Assembly: GCF_014529535.1 (NCBI RefSeq)
Contig: NW_023503409.1
Location: 372,390 to 436,389 of the forward strand
Length of the DNA: 64,000 nt
Source of the DNA: Bradysia coprophila
Taxonomy: Eukaryota; Arthropoda; Insecta; Diptera; Sciaridae
Direction of reading: 5' to 3'
Part shown: in pieces, positions 11,334 through 22,163 of the stretch
How the letters are laid out: every line of letters starts with the position of its first letter
Position numbering within the stretch: the first letter of the stretch is position 1
Made by a program: the position numbers and the translations under genes
The notes under the pieces: model-generated
What the model was told of the DNA's origin: nothing
The model's database searches: none
What the model saw: only the letters and a program-made list of their open reading frames with translations

Positions 11334-13048
11334 GGAATAGAGTGTTTAACTAATGCTTTCGAATGCCTTTGAACTAATGAGCAACTGAAATGTTATGGTT
11401 TTGTTACGTTTTGATTTTGGATATAAAATTATTTTGGACAGATGGTTATCTCATATAGCCCTGCTGCTACCAATTATCCCCAATTACTGACGTAATTGTC
11501 AACCGAATTTATTTTTCATTAGTTGTTCCATATTTCATTAAGTGATTGATGCAATATAAACCATATTGATTAGGTTTATACAATCAAAGTTACACCTACG
11601 AAGTTTTACTTTACTAAATGGTTCAAACAGTGTTTTATAGACTATTTACACCGGGTGCAAATAGTTTAATTTGAATTTGTAATTATTTTTCATTTACATC
11701 CTCCGTAGCTAAAGAGTTCATTTAGGGTTTAATTCGGGAAATATCTACAAAGTCGATGTAAAATTTAAAAAAATGTTTAAGACTGTTAGTTGGACGAATT
11801 GATCTTGCAAATAATGCGAATAATTTCTACGTTAATTTAATAAGAAGAAACGTGAATAATTGGGCAACAAGTACACAATTCCAAAGCAACTTGCTTTAAG
11901 CAAGTACACAGCAACTATTCCGATATCGACGATTCCCGTAAGACTTACAACTAGTCTTACGACTTGTGGATAGTTTTAAAATATTCTTCCAGAGTTATGA
12001 GAAAATTTGAGTAAAGAATCCTGCAAACATATCAATCAAAGTGAGTTCCGAGTCAGTAGATTCTCGATAATTATAACTGGAATACGCGAATTATTTTTAT
12101 GTGACAGTTTTTATGTGACGCTCTGTGTAAATTAAATTCTAGTTTTATTGTTTAAACCAGGTCCTATTTCCGAGAAAATAAGTCTTCCAGACATATAATA
12201 TTCAGGTGGGGATATTTTCAGTGATTCCAAACGTCCTGTTAAAGGACGCAACAATTGATCTACACAGGATCCACTCCAACATTTCGATGCAAGTGATCGT
12301 ACATACATGCATAGCGTTGAAGCAGACGACGTTAACTTTGAGTTAATGAATAATAGAACAAGCCGATATTGGTCCTATTGAAAAACTAATTACCTTTATC
12401 TCCTGCAAGCTGATATTTCATACATTACGCGTTTCTGCATATAAACACAAACACATACATAACCACAGCCTATACGATTGGATAATTCACACATAACCCA
12501 CCTAGGGTAAATTTACTTTCCATCTACATATTTGAAAAAGCGCGTCTTTTAGGTGTAGTACGAGTGAGATCAGCTTAAACAGCTAAAGCCTTTGTTGAAT
12601 GTTTGATTCCTTTATTGAATGGAAGCGGTTTCGTCTAATCCATATGAAACAAATATCTCTGTAACTGACTTGCGTACTTCTATGAGATTTGATTCGATTG
12701 TAGCAATTCGGGAGAACAAAAGTGAATATCGTCAGGTATTTTGATTTGGGACTCATTGTGGATTCCAAATGATTCCACACAAAATGTGTTTAACAAAAGA
12801 TATCATGTTTTACAAAAAAAATTTTGAGGACGGCGGAGCATATTTACTGCAATTTTTTGACTTCTTCCCCTTGGCTTCAATGGCCCCAAACTAAGATATC
12901 TGGAATCTAGGAATCCATACCAGTTCAACGAGCTATCATACGTTACTGAAGCTTCAAAATTGGCCAAGATATTGATCTTCGAAATATTGATGATTGTATG
13001 AAAATAAGCAAAAATTTCGTATTTTTAGATAACTAAAATTGGCTACGT
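11334..13048. other. Intergenic DNA upstream of the ionotropic receptor
   Basis: AT-rich, no supported exon. The open frame at 12583-12780 (-) looks random. Should include the receptor promoter just above 11333. Confidence 0.5.
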
Positions 13049-13450
13049 CAATACCCTCTCTAGCAACCAAACTTCGTTTTGACGCAGTCAAAATACCACC
13101 TTATTTTGACAAATGTGACACTGACTTTTTCTTGTAATAGAGTTGCCGTGCCGCGCTCTTTTTTAAAGCAATATTGACGTCACACGAAAAAGACAAACTT
13201 TAAACTTTATTTCATTTTTGCACACCAAAATAACGGAGCAGCACACCAAAAAACACGTCACAATCACAAATTATTCATTTTCGAACACCGAAATGGTTAA
13301 TCAAGACGTAATATTTTCAACACAAAAAATGAAATCGCTGCTCATACTTCATTTAATTTATTTTTATAAGTGTAAAATTTTCTATGACAGAATACACTGT
13401 AAAGTTTTACCACCTTAATTTTCCTAGTTTGGTTGCTAGAGAGGGTATTG
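13049..13450. mobile_element. 402-bp MITE, CAATACCCTCTCTAGCAA family, copy 1
   Basis: Terminal inverted repeats CAATACCCTCTCTAGCAACC... and ...GGTTGCTAGAGAGGGTATTG. It is flanked by GCTACGT on both sides (13042-13048 and 13451-13457), a 7-bp target duplication (8 bp if the outer base of one end is counted). No transposase; the open frame at 13218-13418 is not recognisable. A second copy is at 17234-17472. Confidence 0.85.
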
Positions 13451-13732
13451 GCTACGTTAGTTAGTTAGTTCGTTCCTATGAAAAAGGACGATTTCGTAAC
13501 TCCTAAACGTTTCTTACGATTTTCCTGAAATTTTGGTTATAGCTGAATCTCGGGCCCTAGATTAAAATAAGATTTAAAAAAAATGGGGGTATGCAAGCGT
13601 TTTTGGGAGCTAGGACTCCCGGAAGTTTCCATACAATGCCATATAACAGCGTGTTTGTGTGTGTGTGTCAGAAGAATTTTTTTTTCAGCTAGTAATTATG
13701 AATTATGATTGGTAAACGTTGGAAACGGTGTT
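13451..13732. other. Dispersed repeat relic
   Basis: Around 13590-13670 the sequence GGGAGCTAGGACTCCCGGAA followed by a GT run matches, inverted, the block at about 8995-9080. The rest is anonymous. Confidence 0.45.
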
Positions 13733-14491
13733 TTGATGGATTTGGGTTATTTTCGTCGTGAGTGATGTGTTCCAAGGTTGGTTCCTAAATTTTGAGATGA
13801 GAGGTGATTCCTCTGGCACTTCCTAACTTCCATCTGATTTTTTGATGGATTTGTGTTGTTTTCGATATAAGTGAGGTGTTCCGAGGTTGGCTCCTAAATT
13901 TTGGGATGAGATATGATTCCTCTGGCACTTCCCAGCTTCGATCGGATTTTTCAATGGATTTGGGTTATTTTCGATATAAGTAAGGTGTTCCGAGGTTGGT
14001 TCCTAAATTTTGGGATGAAAGACGATTCCTCTGGCACTCCCTAACTTCCATCGGTTTTTTCGATAGATTTTGGTTGTTTTCGATATAAGTGAGATGTTCC
14101 TAAATTTTGGGATGAGAGATGATTCCTCTGGCACTTCCTAATTTCCATCAGTTTTTTCGATAAATCTGGGTTGTTTTCGATATAAGTGAGGTGTTCCGAG
14201 GTTGGTTCCTAAATTTTGGGATGACAGATGATTTCTCTGGCACTACCTAACTTCCATCGGATTTTTTATGGATTTGGGCTGTTTTCGATATAAGTGAGGT
14301 GTTCCGAGGCTGGTTCCTAAATTTTGGGATGAGAGATGATTCCTCTGGCACTTCTTAACTTCCATCGGATTTTTCGATGGATTTGGGTTGTTTTCGATAT
14401 AAGTGAGGTTTTCCGAGGTTGGTTCCTAAATTTTGGGATGACAAATGATTCCTCTGGCACTTCTTAACTTCCACCGGATTTTTTGATGGAT
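13733..14491. repeat. Minisatellite, about 109-bp unit, seven copies
   Basis: Units begin near TTGATGGATTTGGGTT at 13733, 13842, 13951, 14060, 14158, 14266, 14374 and a partial start at 14483. Spacing is 109, 109, 109, 98, 108, 108 and 109. Each unit carries GAGGTGTTCCGAGGTTGGTT and GATTCCTCTGGCACTTCC. The fourth unit has lost the piece around CCGAGGTTGG. Copies differ by roughly 5-10 percent by eye, so the array is not recent. Confidence 0.9.
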
Positions 14492-14690
14492 GAAAAAAAA
14501 TGACCTAAAAAATTTAAGAAAGACAATTTTAGAAAAAATTGCGTCACATGTGGCAGATGATTCAGGACATAATTTTTTGGGTCAATTTTTTGTTGATAAA
14601 ACTTTTGCGTTGAGGCGCAGAAAGCGTCACCCTCAGTGATATCAGTTATTTTGTAAGTAGAAACAGGGACTTGCGTCACACTTTCACCAT
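14492..14690. mobile_element. Degenerate one-sided relic of the 8155-8602 foldback family
   Basis: Contains GTGGCAGATGATTC, AGGCGCAGAAAGCGTCACC, GATATCAGTTATTTTG and CAGGGACTTGCGTCAC in the same order as the right half of the 8155-8602 element. The other arm is missing. It directly abuts the end of the minisatellite. Confidence 0.65.
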
Positions 14691-16465
14691 TTAGGGGATA
14701 CTCGTTATACTGGATATACTCAGAATATACGCGATATACTCAGTATAAATAAAATGAACGGAATTCCGCTAATGAAAGTAATTCCCCTAACATATATGAT
14801 TCGGTTGAGCGTCAACATGAGTCACGTGATTCGTGACATCACTTTTGTCATACATTGACGATAAAAATTCGCATATTTTGTTTATACGATAGCGAAAGAA
14901 ATAATGATACTTGAGTGGTTAAACAAAAATCCATTTAAAAGAAAACAGTACATCAACAAAATTGTAGAGATTTTTTTCACATACTTACGTGTCTACAGTT
15001 GCCCATCAGCTCATTTCTATCTCAGATTTTTTTTGAATTAGAGAACACCACAACACAAAAAGAATGTTAAAAGCCGTGCACTATTGTAAATTCTTTTTGT
15101 GAACGAAGAGTCTGTCCAAGAGTTTTGTCGCATATAATATACGATTCATGATCATTTAATGTTAATTTACTCGCCGTTTCTCTTTGGTCGTGTGATGTTC
15201 GATTGAAAAGTTCATTATATTTTGATCTAATTTTATCACATTTACTGAATTGTTTTGATACGATAGTTAACCGACCGTTGTGAGTTAAGTCAGTAATTGA
15301 GTTTTTAGTCACGTGAAATTTGGAAAGGATGTGTATGTAGGAGCTTTTAAATAGAGTTTTAATTTCAAATAAGTAAGTAAATAGTGTGAAGACAACCATC
15401 GATCGAAGTTTCAAGCATTGATTTTAAATCTTACTTTACTCATTCATTTGGAAGAATTTGTTTGCTTTTTAAATATTACTGCCTATAGCTTGTGTGTACA
15501 ATAATAACATATGTTCCAACAGAGACAACTAAATACGAATATAATCGTACTTCAGTACAGTGCTACTTCAAATCATTTAAATTAGCATACAATGTGCACA
15601 AATTCTGTGTTGTTAATTCAACCATTGAAGGAGAAGCGAAAGTCGTAAATCGTCAATTGTCCTCTTTATATGCGGGCTCGAAAGTTAAATCGGTGAACTC
15701 TACATTATAGCGTGTAGTAATTGTGGTAATTTTCATCAATGGAAATGTACATTTACAAACACAAATCACATCGTAATTTCCAGAATCAAAAGTGTTTCTC
15801 ACCAAGCTTAAATTTTCCTTTTAATAGAAGATGCAATCTATGAATTCAATTTTTCTCCTTTTTTAATTTACAATCCTCAAATTGAGTTTTCTTTAAAATC
15901 TCACGAACGCTAAATAAACACAGGGAGAGGTGTGTTTTACCTATAAATGCGATCATATTTACTGTAAATTTTTTTTAAATCAAAATGATATTATGAAGTT
16001 ATAGATGAAATTTTAGACACTCTTCTGAAATGTGAAAACATGGTTGCAACGGCATCGGTTTTGCTATTTTTATTTTCATCTCTTGACTGTTGTAGGATGT
16101 GATGCACACTACGCATAAATAAATAAATCTATTCATATCGGCAGTGTTGCAGTTACACAATTTGTGCTATAATATAGCACTGCTATATACATATACCTAA
16201 GCGCGAAATGTAAAATTTAAAGTTTTTTCCGGATATACGAACAATGAAATGCAATATCGCCGGCCGGGTATATCTAAACTGCCGGCTTTGTATATTTGAA
16301 AGTGTTTTAACTAAGGTAGTTTTTTGTCAGACTAAATAGAATTTATGTTGCAGTAGAAAGATGTAATGCCCACCGCTTCATATGTAATATGTATACCAAA
16401 ATTCAATAAAGTCCTACAGTAAATCCTCGGAAGCATCATTATATCTCTTACTTTGCAGGCTTAAG
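14691..16465. other. Intergenic DNA upstream of the SLC26A11-like gene
   Basis: No supported coding exon; the open frames at 15067-15414 (-) and 15492-15710 (+) match nothing I know. A TTGCAG acceptor at about 16453-16458, just before the start codon at 16466, suggests a 5' UTR intron whose first exon lies somewhere in this stretch. Confidence 0.5.
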
Positions 16466-19455
16466 ATGAGCTCATCGAAAGTTCTGCAACGATTCGTCCC
16501 AGGAGTTAGATGGGCCAGAAACTATTCATATGAATATGCAATATCAGATGCAATAGCTGGTATAACAGTTGGGTTAACTGTACTTCCGCAGGCATTAGCG
16601 TATGCGACTCTAGCTGGATTACAGCCACAATATGGTTTATATTCGGCGTTTGTTGGTTGCATTGTGTACGCTTTTTTCGGTGGATGTGCTGACTTGACCA
16701 TTGGGCCGACTGCACTACTAGCACTTATGACTGGACGACATACCGAACTGGGAGGCGAATCTGGTCCACATTTAGCAATTCTATTGTGTTTTTTGGCAGG
16801 TGTCGTTGAGATGCTAATGGCATTTTTGAAGTTAGGTTTGTAGAACAAAAATGTTGTAATAAGTCAAAACGTATGTTATGTTCGGTATACTTAATATAGT
16901 GCATGCAAGTTTACCATCGCATCCAGCTCATTTAGTCAATATCTCTTTGATTACAATAATGCTGATTGAATGATTGAATTTGGTGTTTTATCATTTTACC
17001 TATGCATTGACCACTTCTTAATTGTTTTCTTTACTTTGTTTGTGCGGAAGTGATTTTTTCGCAAAGTTATTATGCTAAATATTTCTTAACTTTGGACTTA
17101 AACTTAAAAGAGACAAAATAAGAAAATAAACAATCAAACTATATACCCGAGCTAACACGATCAACTTTGTTAAATACCGCACGTAAATTGAACATCTTTA
17201 AAACTTAATACCAAGCGTGTATTGGTAAGATGCCAATACCCTCTCTAGCAAACAAACTTCGTTTTGACGCTGTCCAAATATGACCTTATTCATTTGTTCC
17301 ACGGCAGAGTAAAATAAACCGGCTGGTTCACTGGCTGGTTTAGTTTACTCTGCCGTGATTTGTTCACAGAATCATACACTGTTGACTAATTTCTAATTTT
17401 GTATGTAAAACGCAAAGGCTGCGTTGCATTTTTACAACCTTAAATGTAGTTAGGTTACTAGAGAGGGTATTGACATTGTTGATACATGAATCTTAGTATA
17501 AAAGATGACTCTGAGGAAAATCGAATATCGTGTTTTTTATGTCTTTTTTAATCAAGTGAAAGTCAGAACTGTAACCAGAAAATAATATTTTTGTAGGTGC
17601 ACTGGTTGATTTAATTTCTTTGCCAGTCAGTGTGGGATTCACAAGTGCTACGGCTGTAATCATAGCAACATCACAGTTAAAGGTTTCTACATAAGTTAAT
17701 GAGTAAATTCACTACGTATTTCAGTTATTTAAGATCCAGTTTATAGGGACTTTTAGGAATCCAGGGTAATTCAGCAACGGATTTCATAAGTACGATTGGG
17801 TCATTCTTTGGAAATCTACAAAACACTCGACTAGGTGATGCAGTACTCGGAATCAGCTCCGTAATTATTCTTCTATTACTTCGAAAACTAAAGGACATTA
17901 AAGTTCCGGCTAATGCGAAGAAAAAAAGACGAATTTTTCACTCTGCGTTATGGTTGATTGCTACAGCTCGGAATGCTTTGATTGTATTAGTGGCTAGTGT
18001 TATTGCATTTCAATGTGAACGTTCAGGAACATCTCCCTTTATTTTAACCGGCACTGTTCGGAGTGGAATTCCTGATTTTGCATTTCCACCATGGCAAACG
18101 ACTGTATTGAGTGCAAATGGAACTATGGTCGATATGAATTTAGGAGGGATGGTTAGGCAATTGAAAGACGAAATATTGTGAAAACATTTCTCATTTGTTC
18201 AATTTACATAGATAAGTGAATTGGGATCATCAGTCTTATTAGTTCCGGTTATAGCTGTACTGGGCAATGTAGCGATTTCAAAAGCATTTGGTGGTAGTGG
18301 TATTGATGCAACACAAGAACTGGTTGCTCTTTCTCTGGCTAATGTTTTTGGATCTTTTGTTTCATCTATACCAGTTACAGGCTCTTTCTCTAGATCTGCA
18401 GTCAATCACGCCAGCGGTGTCAAAACACCTTACGGTGGTCTGTACACAAGTAAGTATAATCGAATTAGTAGATTTTGGAGACTTAGCCCATTCAACACTC
18501 AATCTAAAGCAACTAAAACAATTTAATCGAATATTTTTATAGTAATAGTGACTGAAATAATCTAGAATAATCTAAAGCAATTTAATTAAAGGTGCGCTGG
18601 TACTACTGGCACTGGGAATTTTAACCCCATACTTCCGATATATTCCGAAAGCAGCCTTGAGTGCTGTTATAATTTCGGCGGTAATGTTTATGATTGAATA
18701 TGAAGTCGTGAAACCGTTGTGGCGATGTAACAAACGAGAACTTCTAACTGGATCGGTCACATTCATCCTCAGTTTAATTGTTGGGGTGGAATTCGGTTTA
18801 TTAGCTGGAGTTCTCACAGACGTTGCCTTTGTCGTTCAGAGAGCTGCTAGACCCGGTCTATCGATTAATAAGACAAATGTAAGATTCTATCGAAAGCTCT
18901 AACATTTTAAGCAGAATTTCGTTTTTGTAGACTGTTTCCAACATCCAATATGTATTGGTTAGGCCGAAGCATAGCTTACTCTATTTTCCGGCCGTTGAAT
19001 GGGTCCGTAATGGCATATCGAATGCTGTTAAACAACATGGCAATTTACCAATGGTATTGGATTGCCGCAATTTGAACGGTAGATAATTCAAAGGAATTGT
19101 TCGAAAGCAAATTGAAATCGATTTTTCTCTCTTTGCTTAGAATTTGATTATACTGTGGTACGGGGCTTAGAAGCATTATACAAGGAACTTGGATCAATGA
19201 AAGTTCCACTAATTTTATTAGGAACTCAAGAGGCTGTGAAGAACATACTGACAGGAGCCACTAATGTCAACATTCCCGATGTTTCCAATGAACATGAATT
19301 GGATGAACTTTTGCAAGGTTGGATTGTAGTTTGCCAATGAATACACAAATAATTGAAATTTATTCATGACAGAAATGTCATCAGACGGCATTAAGGATCT
19401 AAAGGAAGTGCTGACTCCGCTTATAAAGTGCAAGAATCAAAATCCACTGGTGTAA
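16466..19455 (+). CDS. Slc26a11: SLC26A11-like anion (sulfate) transporter
   Basis: Eight coding exons: 16466-16835, 17597-17682, 17747-18177, 18217-18449, 18592-18878, 18931-19078, 19141-19317 and 19373-19455. All phases agree and total 604 residues, matching SLC26A11 (about 600). SLC26 proteins exchange anions such as sulfate, chloride and bicarbonate across membranes. What shows it: the signature GITVGLTVLPQALAYATLAG near residue 32, the following QYGLYSAFVGCIVYAFFG, and a membrane region to about residue 465. A C-terminal STAS domain (about 469-600) includes LPMVLDCRNLNEFDYTVVRG. For exon 4 the acceptor at 18216 is chosen because the AG five bases earlier would bring a stop into frame. 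Introns are short except the first, which carries the nested MITEs at 17234-17472. AATAAA-type signals lie at about 19571-19580. Confidence 0.93.
17234..17472. mobile_element. MITE, CAATACCCTCTCTAGCAA family, copy 2, in SLC26A11-like intron 1
   Basis: Left end CAATACCCTCTCTAGCAAAC and the shared inner sequence AAACTTCGTTTTGACGC match copy 1 (13049-13450); the right end is CTAGAGAGGGTATTG. It is 239 bp including a 58-bp insertion of a different element, so it is a shorter deletion derivative than copy 1. No clear target duplication remains. Confidence 0.8.
17300..17357. mobile_element. 58-bp micro-MITE with CACGGCAGAGTAAA ends, nested
   Basis: Starts CACGGCAGAGTAAA and ends TTTACTCTGCCGTG, with ATTTGTTC repeated on both sides (17292-17299 and 17358-17365), a perfect 8-bp target duplication as expected for hAT-type transposition. 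It is inserted in the MITE at 17234-17472. A larger relative is at 52586-52789. Confidence 0.88.
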
Positions 19456-19607
19456 AACTGATGACATTGTTCAATAAGTTATGGTTTCCATTGCTCATTT
19501 GAAGATAATAATGATCGGTGTGGTATTGGTATAATTAGATCGAATTTATTTAAAATTTGTACTCAGTCTTATAAATAAAAAGTTCACGTTTTTATACGGA
19601 TATTAAC

Positions 19608-19727
19608 TGCTCGTACACATAGCGAAAGAGGCCTAATCCAAATTTTTCTTTTGTATTCCAGTCAAACTTGGCTGGAATATAAACAAAATGGATTAGGCCT
19701 CTTTCGCATCGCTATGTGTACGAGCAG
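19608..19727. repeat. Palindrome downstream of the SLC26A11-like gene
   Basis: Arms CTGCTCGTACACATAGCGA and the reverse complement, continuing as AAAGAGGCCTAATCCA on both sides, with a loop containing GTCAAACTTGGCTGGAATAT. About 45 bp per arm with one 5-base length difference. It lies about 150 bases after the stop codon and could be within the 3' UTR or just after it. Confidence 0.8.
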
Positions 19728-20062
19728 CAAGTCTTATGTTTGAACTAACTAACTGTAGGTTCACACAAATGCGAATATTACCTAAGAGGATGTTTGCCTA
19801 ATATTTCTGTATTTATACTGCCACAGAACACATAAAACGTCAATTTCGCTTTAGGTGTTTTTAGCATATGCTGTGATTCTAACAAAAACCAAGGTAAATA
19901 TGTGGGCGGAAGTAATACCGTTCAGACGCGCGGTATAGCTCATTAGTTCGACGCTAGTGACACCTTTTTTTAAAATGGTTGACTATGATTTGCTTGTGTT
20001 TCACAAAATATTGCGCCTTTCACTAAGCAGTTTTTAGAGAAAGCGAGAGATGGCGTTTGTAC
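19728..20062. other. Intergenic spacer
   Basis: No gene or clear repeat. The last 8 bases (20055-20062, GTTTGTAC) are the left target duplication of the hAT-like element. Confidence 0.5.
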
Positions 20063-21729
20063 CAGGGCCTATTTTTCAGATTTTCTAATGAATTTTAAAG
20101 AATTTTGATGAATTTGATGAATTTTAATGAATTTTAATGAATTTAATGAATTTTGATGAATTTTGATGAATTTTAATGAATTTTAATGAATTTTCAAGAA
20201 TTGTGATCACAGTGCTGTATATGAAAGTATTTCCAGGATTTCTCATTAATTACAAAATAGAATAAATATCTAAATTCTACGTTAGTTACAACTCGTTTAT
20301 GACCTGTAAATAAAGATTAAATCTGTTTCCGAGCATCATCGGATCTCTAGATGTTCACACTAAACAGCCTCGATGAAGCTACTTCAAACATTTGCTTAAA
20401 TATTTTCTAGCCTTTAAAATCGGCATCAGGGAATCTGACACACAGTGCAAAAAGAACGTACTTTTGAACTACGTAAAAGGTGAACTCACACGCGTAAGTT
20501 TAATGCTGCAAATGCTTTTTAGCCCTGTCATCGACTTTATGACTCCTTTTACAAAATGTTGGTATTGAAAAATTGTGTGCGAGTTCACATAGTAGAAAAA
20601 TGCGTTTTTTTTTTGCATCGTGTGCCAGATTACACCACGCCTTAAAATCTAAATGTAACTTTTCATCACCATGTTACCAAAAGAATTTGTACTTAGAGCT
20701 TTGTTTGATAAATCGGTTAGTTGAAATCGTGAGTCGTATACAGTGGCTACCAAAAGGCGCATTGGGCGGATTGGCTGAAAAGGGCTCAGAGGCGCCTAAA
20801 TAAACTTTATGCGGAAATGGTTGACGTGCTTTATGTCTGTATACAAAAACCGCGTAAATACAATTTCATTGTGTTATATTTTACAGAAATCTCGATTTCC
20901 ACTTATAATAGACAGTTTGCGCGAATGACGTATAATTTAAAAGTCAACTTATAAGTTGGAAATTACTAGTGAACTTCCAGAACTTCTCGTATGAAGATGT
21001 GACTTATAATTTCTAACTTATAAGTTGACTATTATTATTATTAATAATTATTTGTCATTTGCGCAAACTGTCTAATGGGAGATTAAAGATTTGATAAGTT
21101 TTTGAAATTAAATTTGACGTAAAACTCAATTTTGAAATAATAAAAACTGTTCATTTTAGAGGCGTTCCGTAGAACAATTTTTTGCTTAGAATAATGTTCT
21201 GCTTCGAATTTTTCATAATTCCTCATTACACTTTGACGTAAAAAGTAGAAATTATAAGCTATAATAAGTCATACGATTTTACGTTACGCAACTTCACATG
21301 TGAATTGTAAGGAAAAATTGTATTTTACATCGCTTGCGAATAGTATCTTTATCATTGCGGAAAACACCGTTTCTATTCTTAATCACATAAGAAAGACGAA
21401 CGTGAAAGCCTATATTTTTAGAGTACAGCTCTAACTACTTGAAAAGCTTGAATTTGAAAAAAATTGATACTGATAAACCTATAAAGCTCACTTTAGCCCT
21501 GCGTGGATAAATTTTTGCTAAACTTTTTATTTTCCAACAAATTTGAAACGGAAACGAATTTTAATGAAGCTTAAAGAAATTTAATAAATTTTAATGAAAA
21601 TCAATGGATTTCATGAATTTTCATGAATTTTAATGAATTTCATGAATTTTCGTGAATTTTCAAGATTTTTAATGAATTTTATAAATTTTCAAGAATTTGA
21701 TGAATTTAATGAATTAAAAATAGGCCCTG
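20063..21729. mobile_element. Nonautonomous hAT-like element, 1,667 bp
   Basis: Ends CAGGGCCTATTTTT and AAAAATAGGCCCTG, flanked by a perfect 8-bp duplication GTTTGTAC at 20055-20062 and 21730-21737. Both subterminal regions (about 20080-20200 and 21555-21720) are packed with AATGAATTTT-type repeats, in inverted arrangement overall. Short subterminal repeats of this kind are where hAT transposases bind. No transposase is present. The open frame at 20573-20803 is not recognisable. A MITE of another family (20909-21074) is inserted inside. Confidence 0.88.
20909..21074. mobile_element. 166-bp MITE, GACAGTTTGCGC family, copy A
   Basis: Ends TAGACAGTTTGCGC and GCGCAAACTGTCTA, with further inverted sequence ACTTATAAGTTG inward. 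In both this copy and copy B (51150-52021) the ends read AAT|AGACAG and CTGTCT|AAT, so the target duplication is TA or AAT and cannot be fixed. It is nested in the hAT-like element at 20063-21729. Confidence 0.85.
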
Positions 21730-21737
21730 GTTTGTAC

Positions 21738-22163
21738 CCAACACATTTGATTCGGTTATATGTGGCATTACCTCCGCCCATACCTTGGCAAAAACAAAAC
21801 TCTTCCTTCTTAATCTACCTACACCAAGCAACGCGAAAGAGAACTAATTTAAAATGTTTCGTTGTTCACCTCTTATTTCCTGTAAAGATTCAAGATTGAC
21901 AGTATAACAAAAAAAAAATTGAATTAGGTCTATTTCGTGTTACAATGTGAGCTACTTTAGGACTATGATGCTAAACAACACAACACTTTGAACGTTTATT
22001 CCGCAGCGCTAATATTCAAACTGATACTTACGGCATCTCTCCGTACTTTTCGAAACGTTCTGTCAAGTGGTTAATTTTCGCTCTCGGTTCTCTCCTGTCA
22101 TTATTAACACTCAAATTTTCTGTCATAGCCACTATAAAAACAAAATAGATTAAGTCCGATTTA
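21738..22163. other. Intergenic DNA upstream of the zinc-finger gene
   Basis: No supported gene. It should contain the promoter and 5' UTR of the zinc-finger gene. The run of A at about 21908-21916 is simple sequence. Confidence 0.5.

Noticed and set aside
20573-20803. 76-codon frame inside the hAT-like element
   Set aside because: Not similar to transposase; likely chance.
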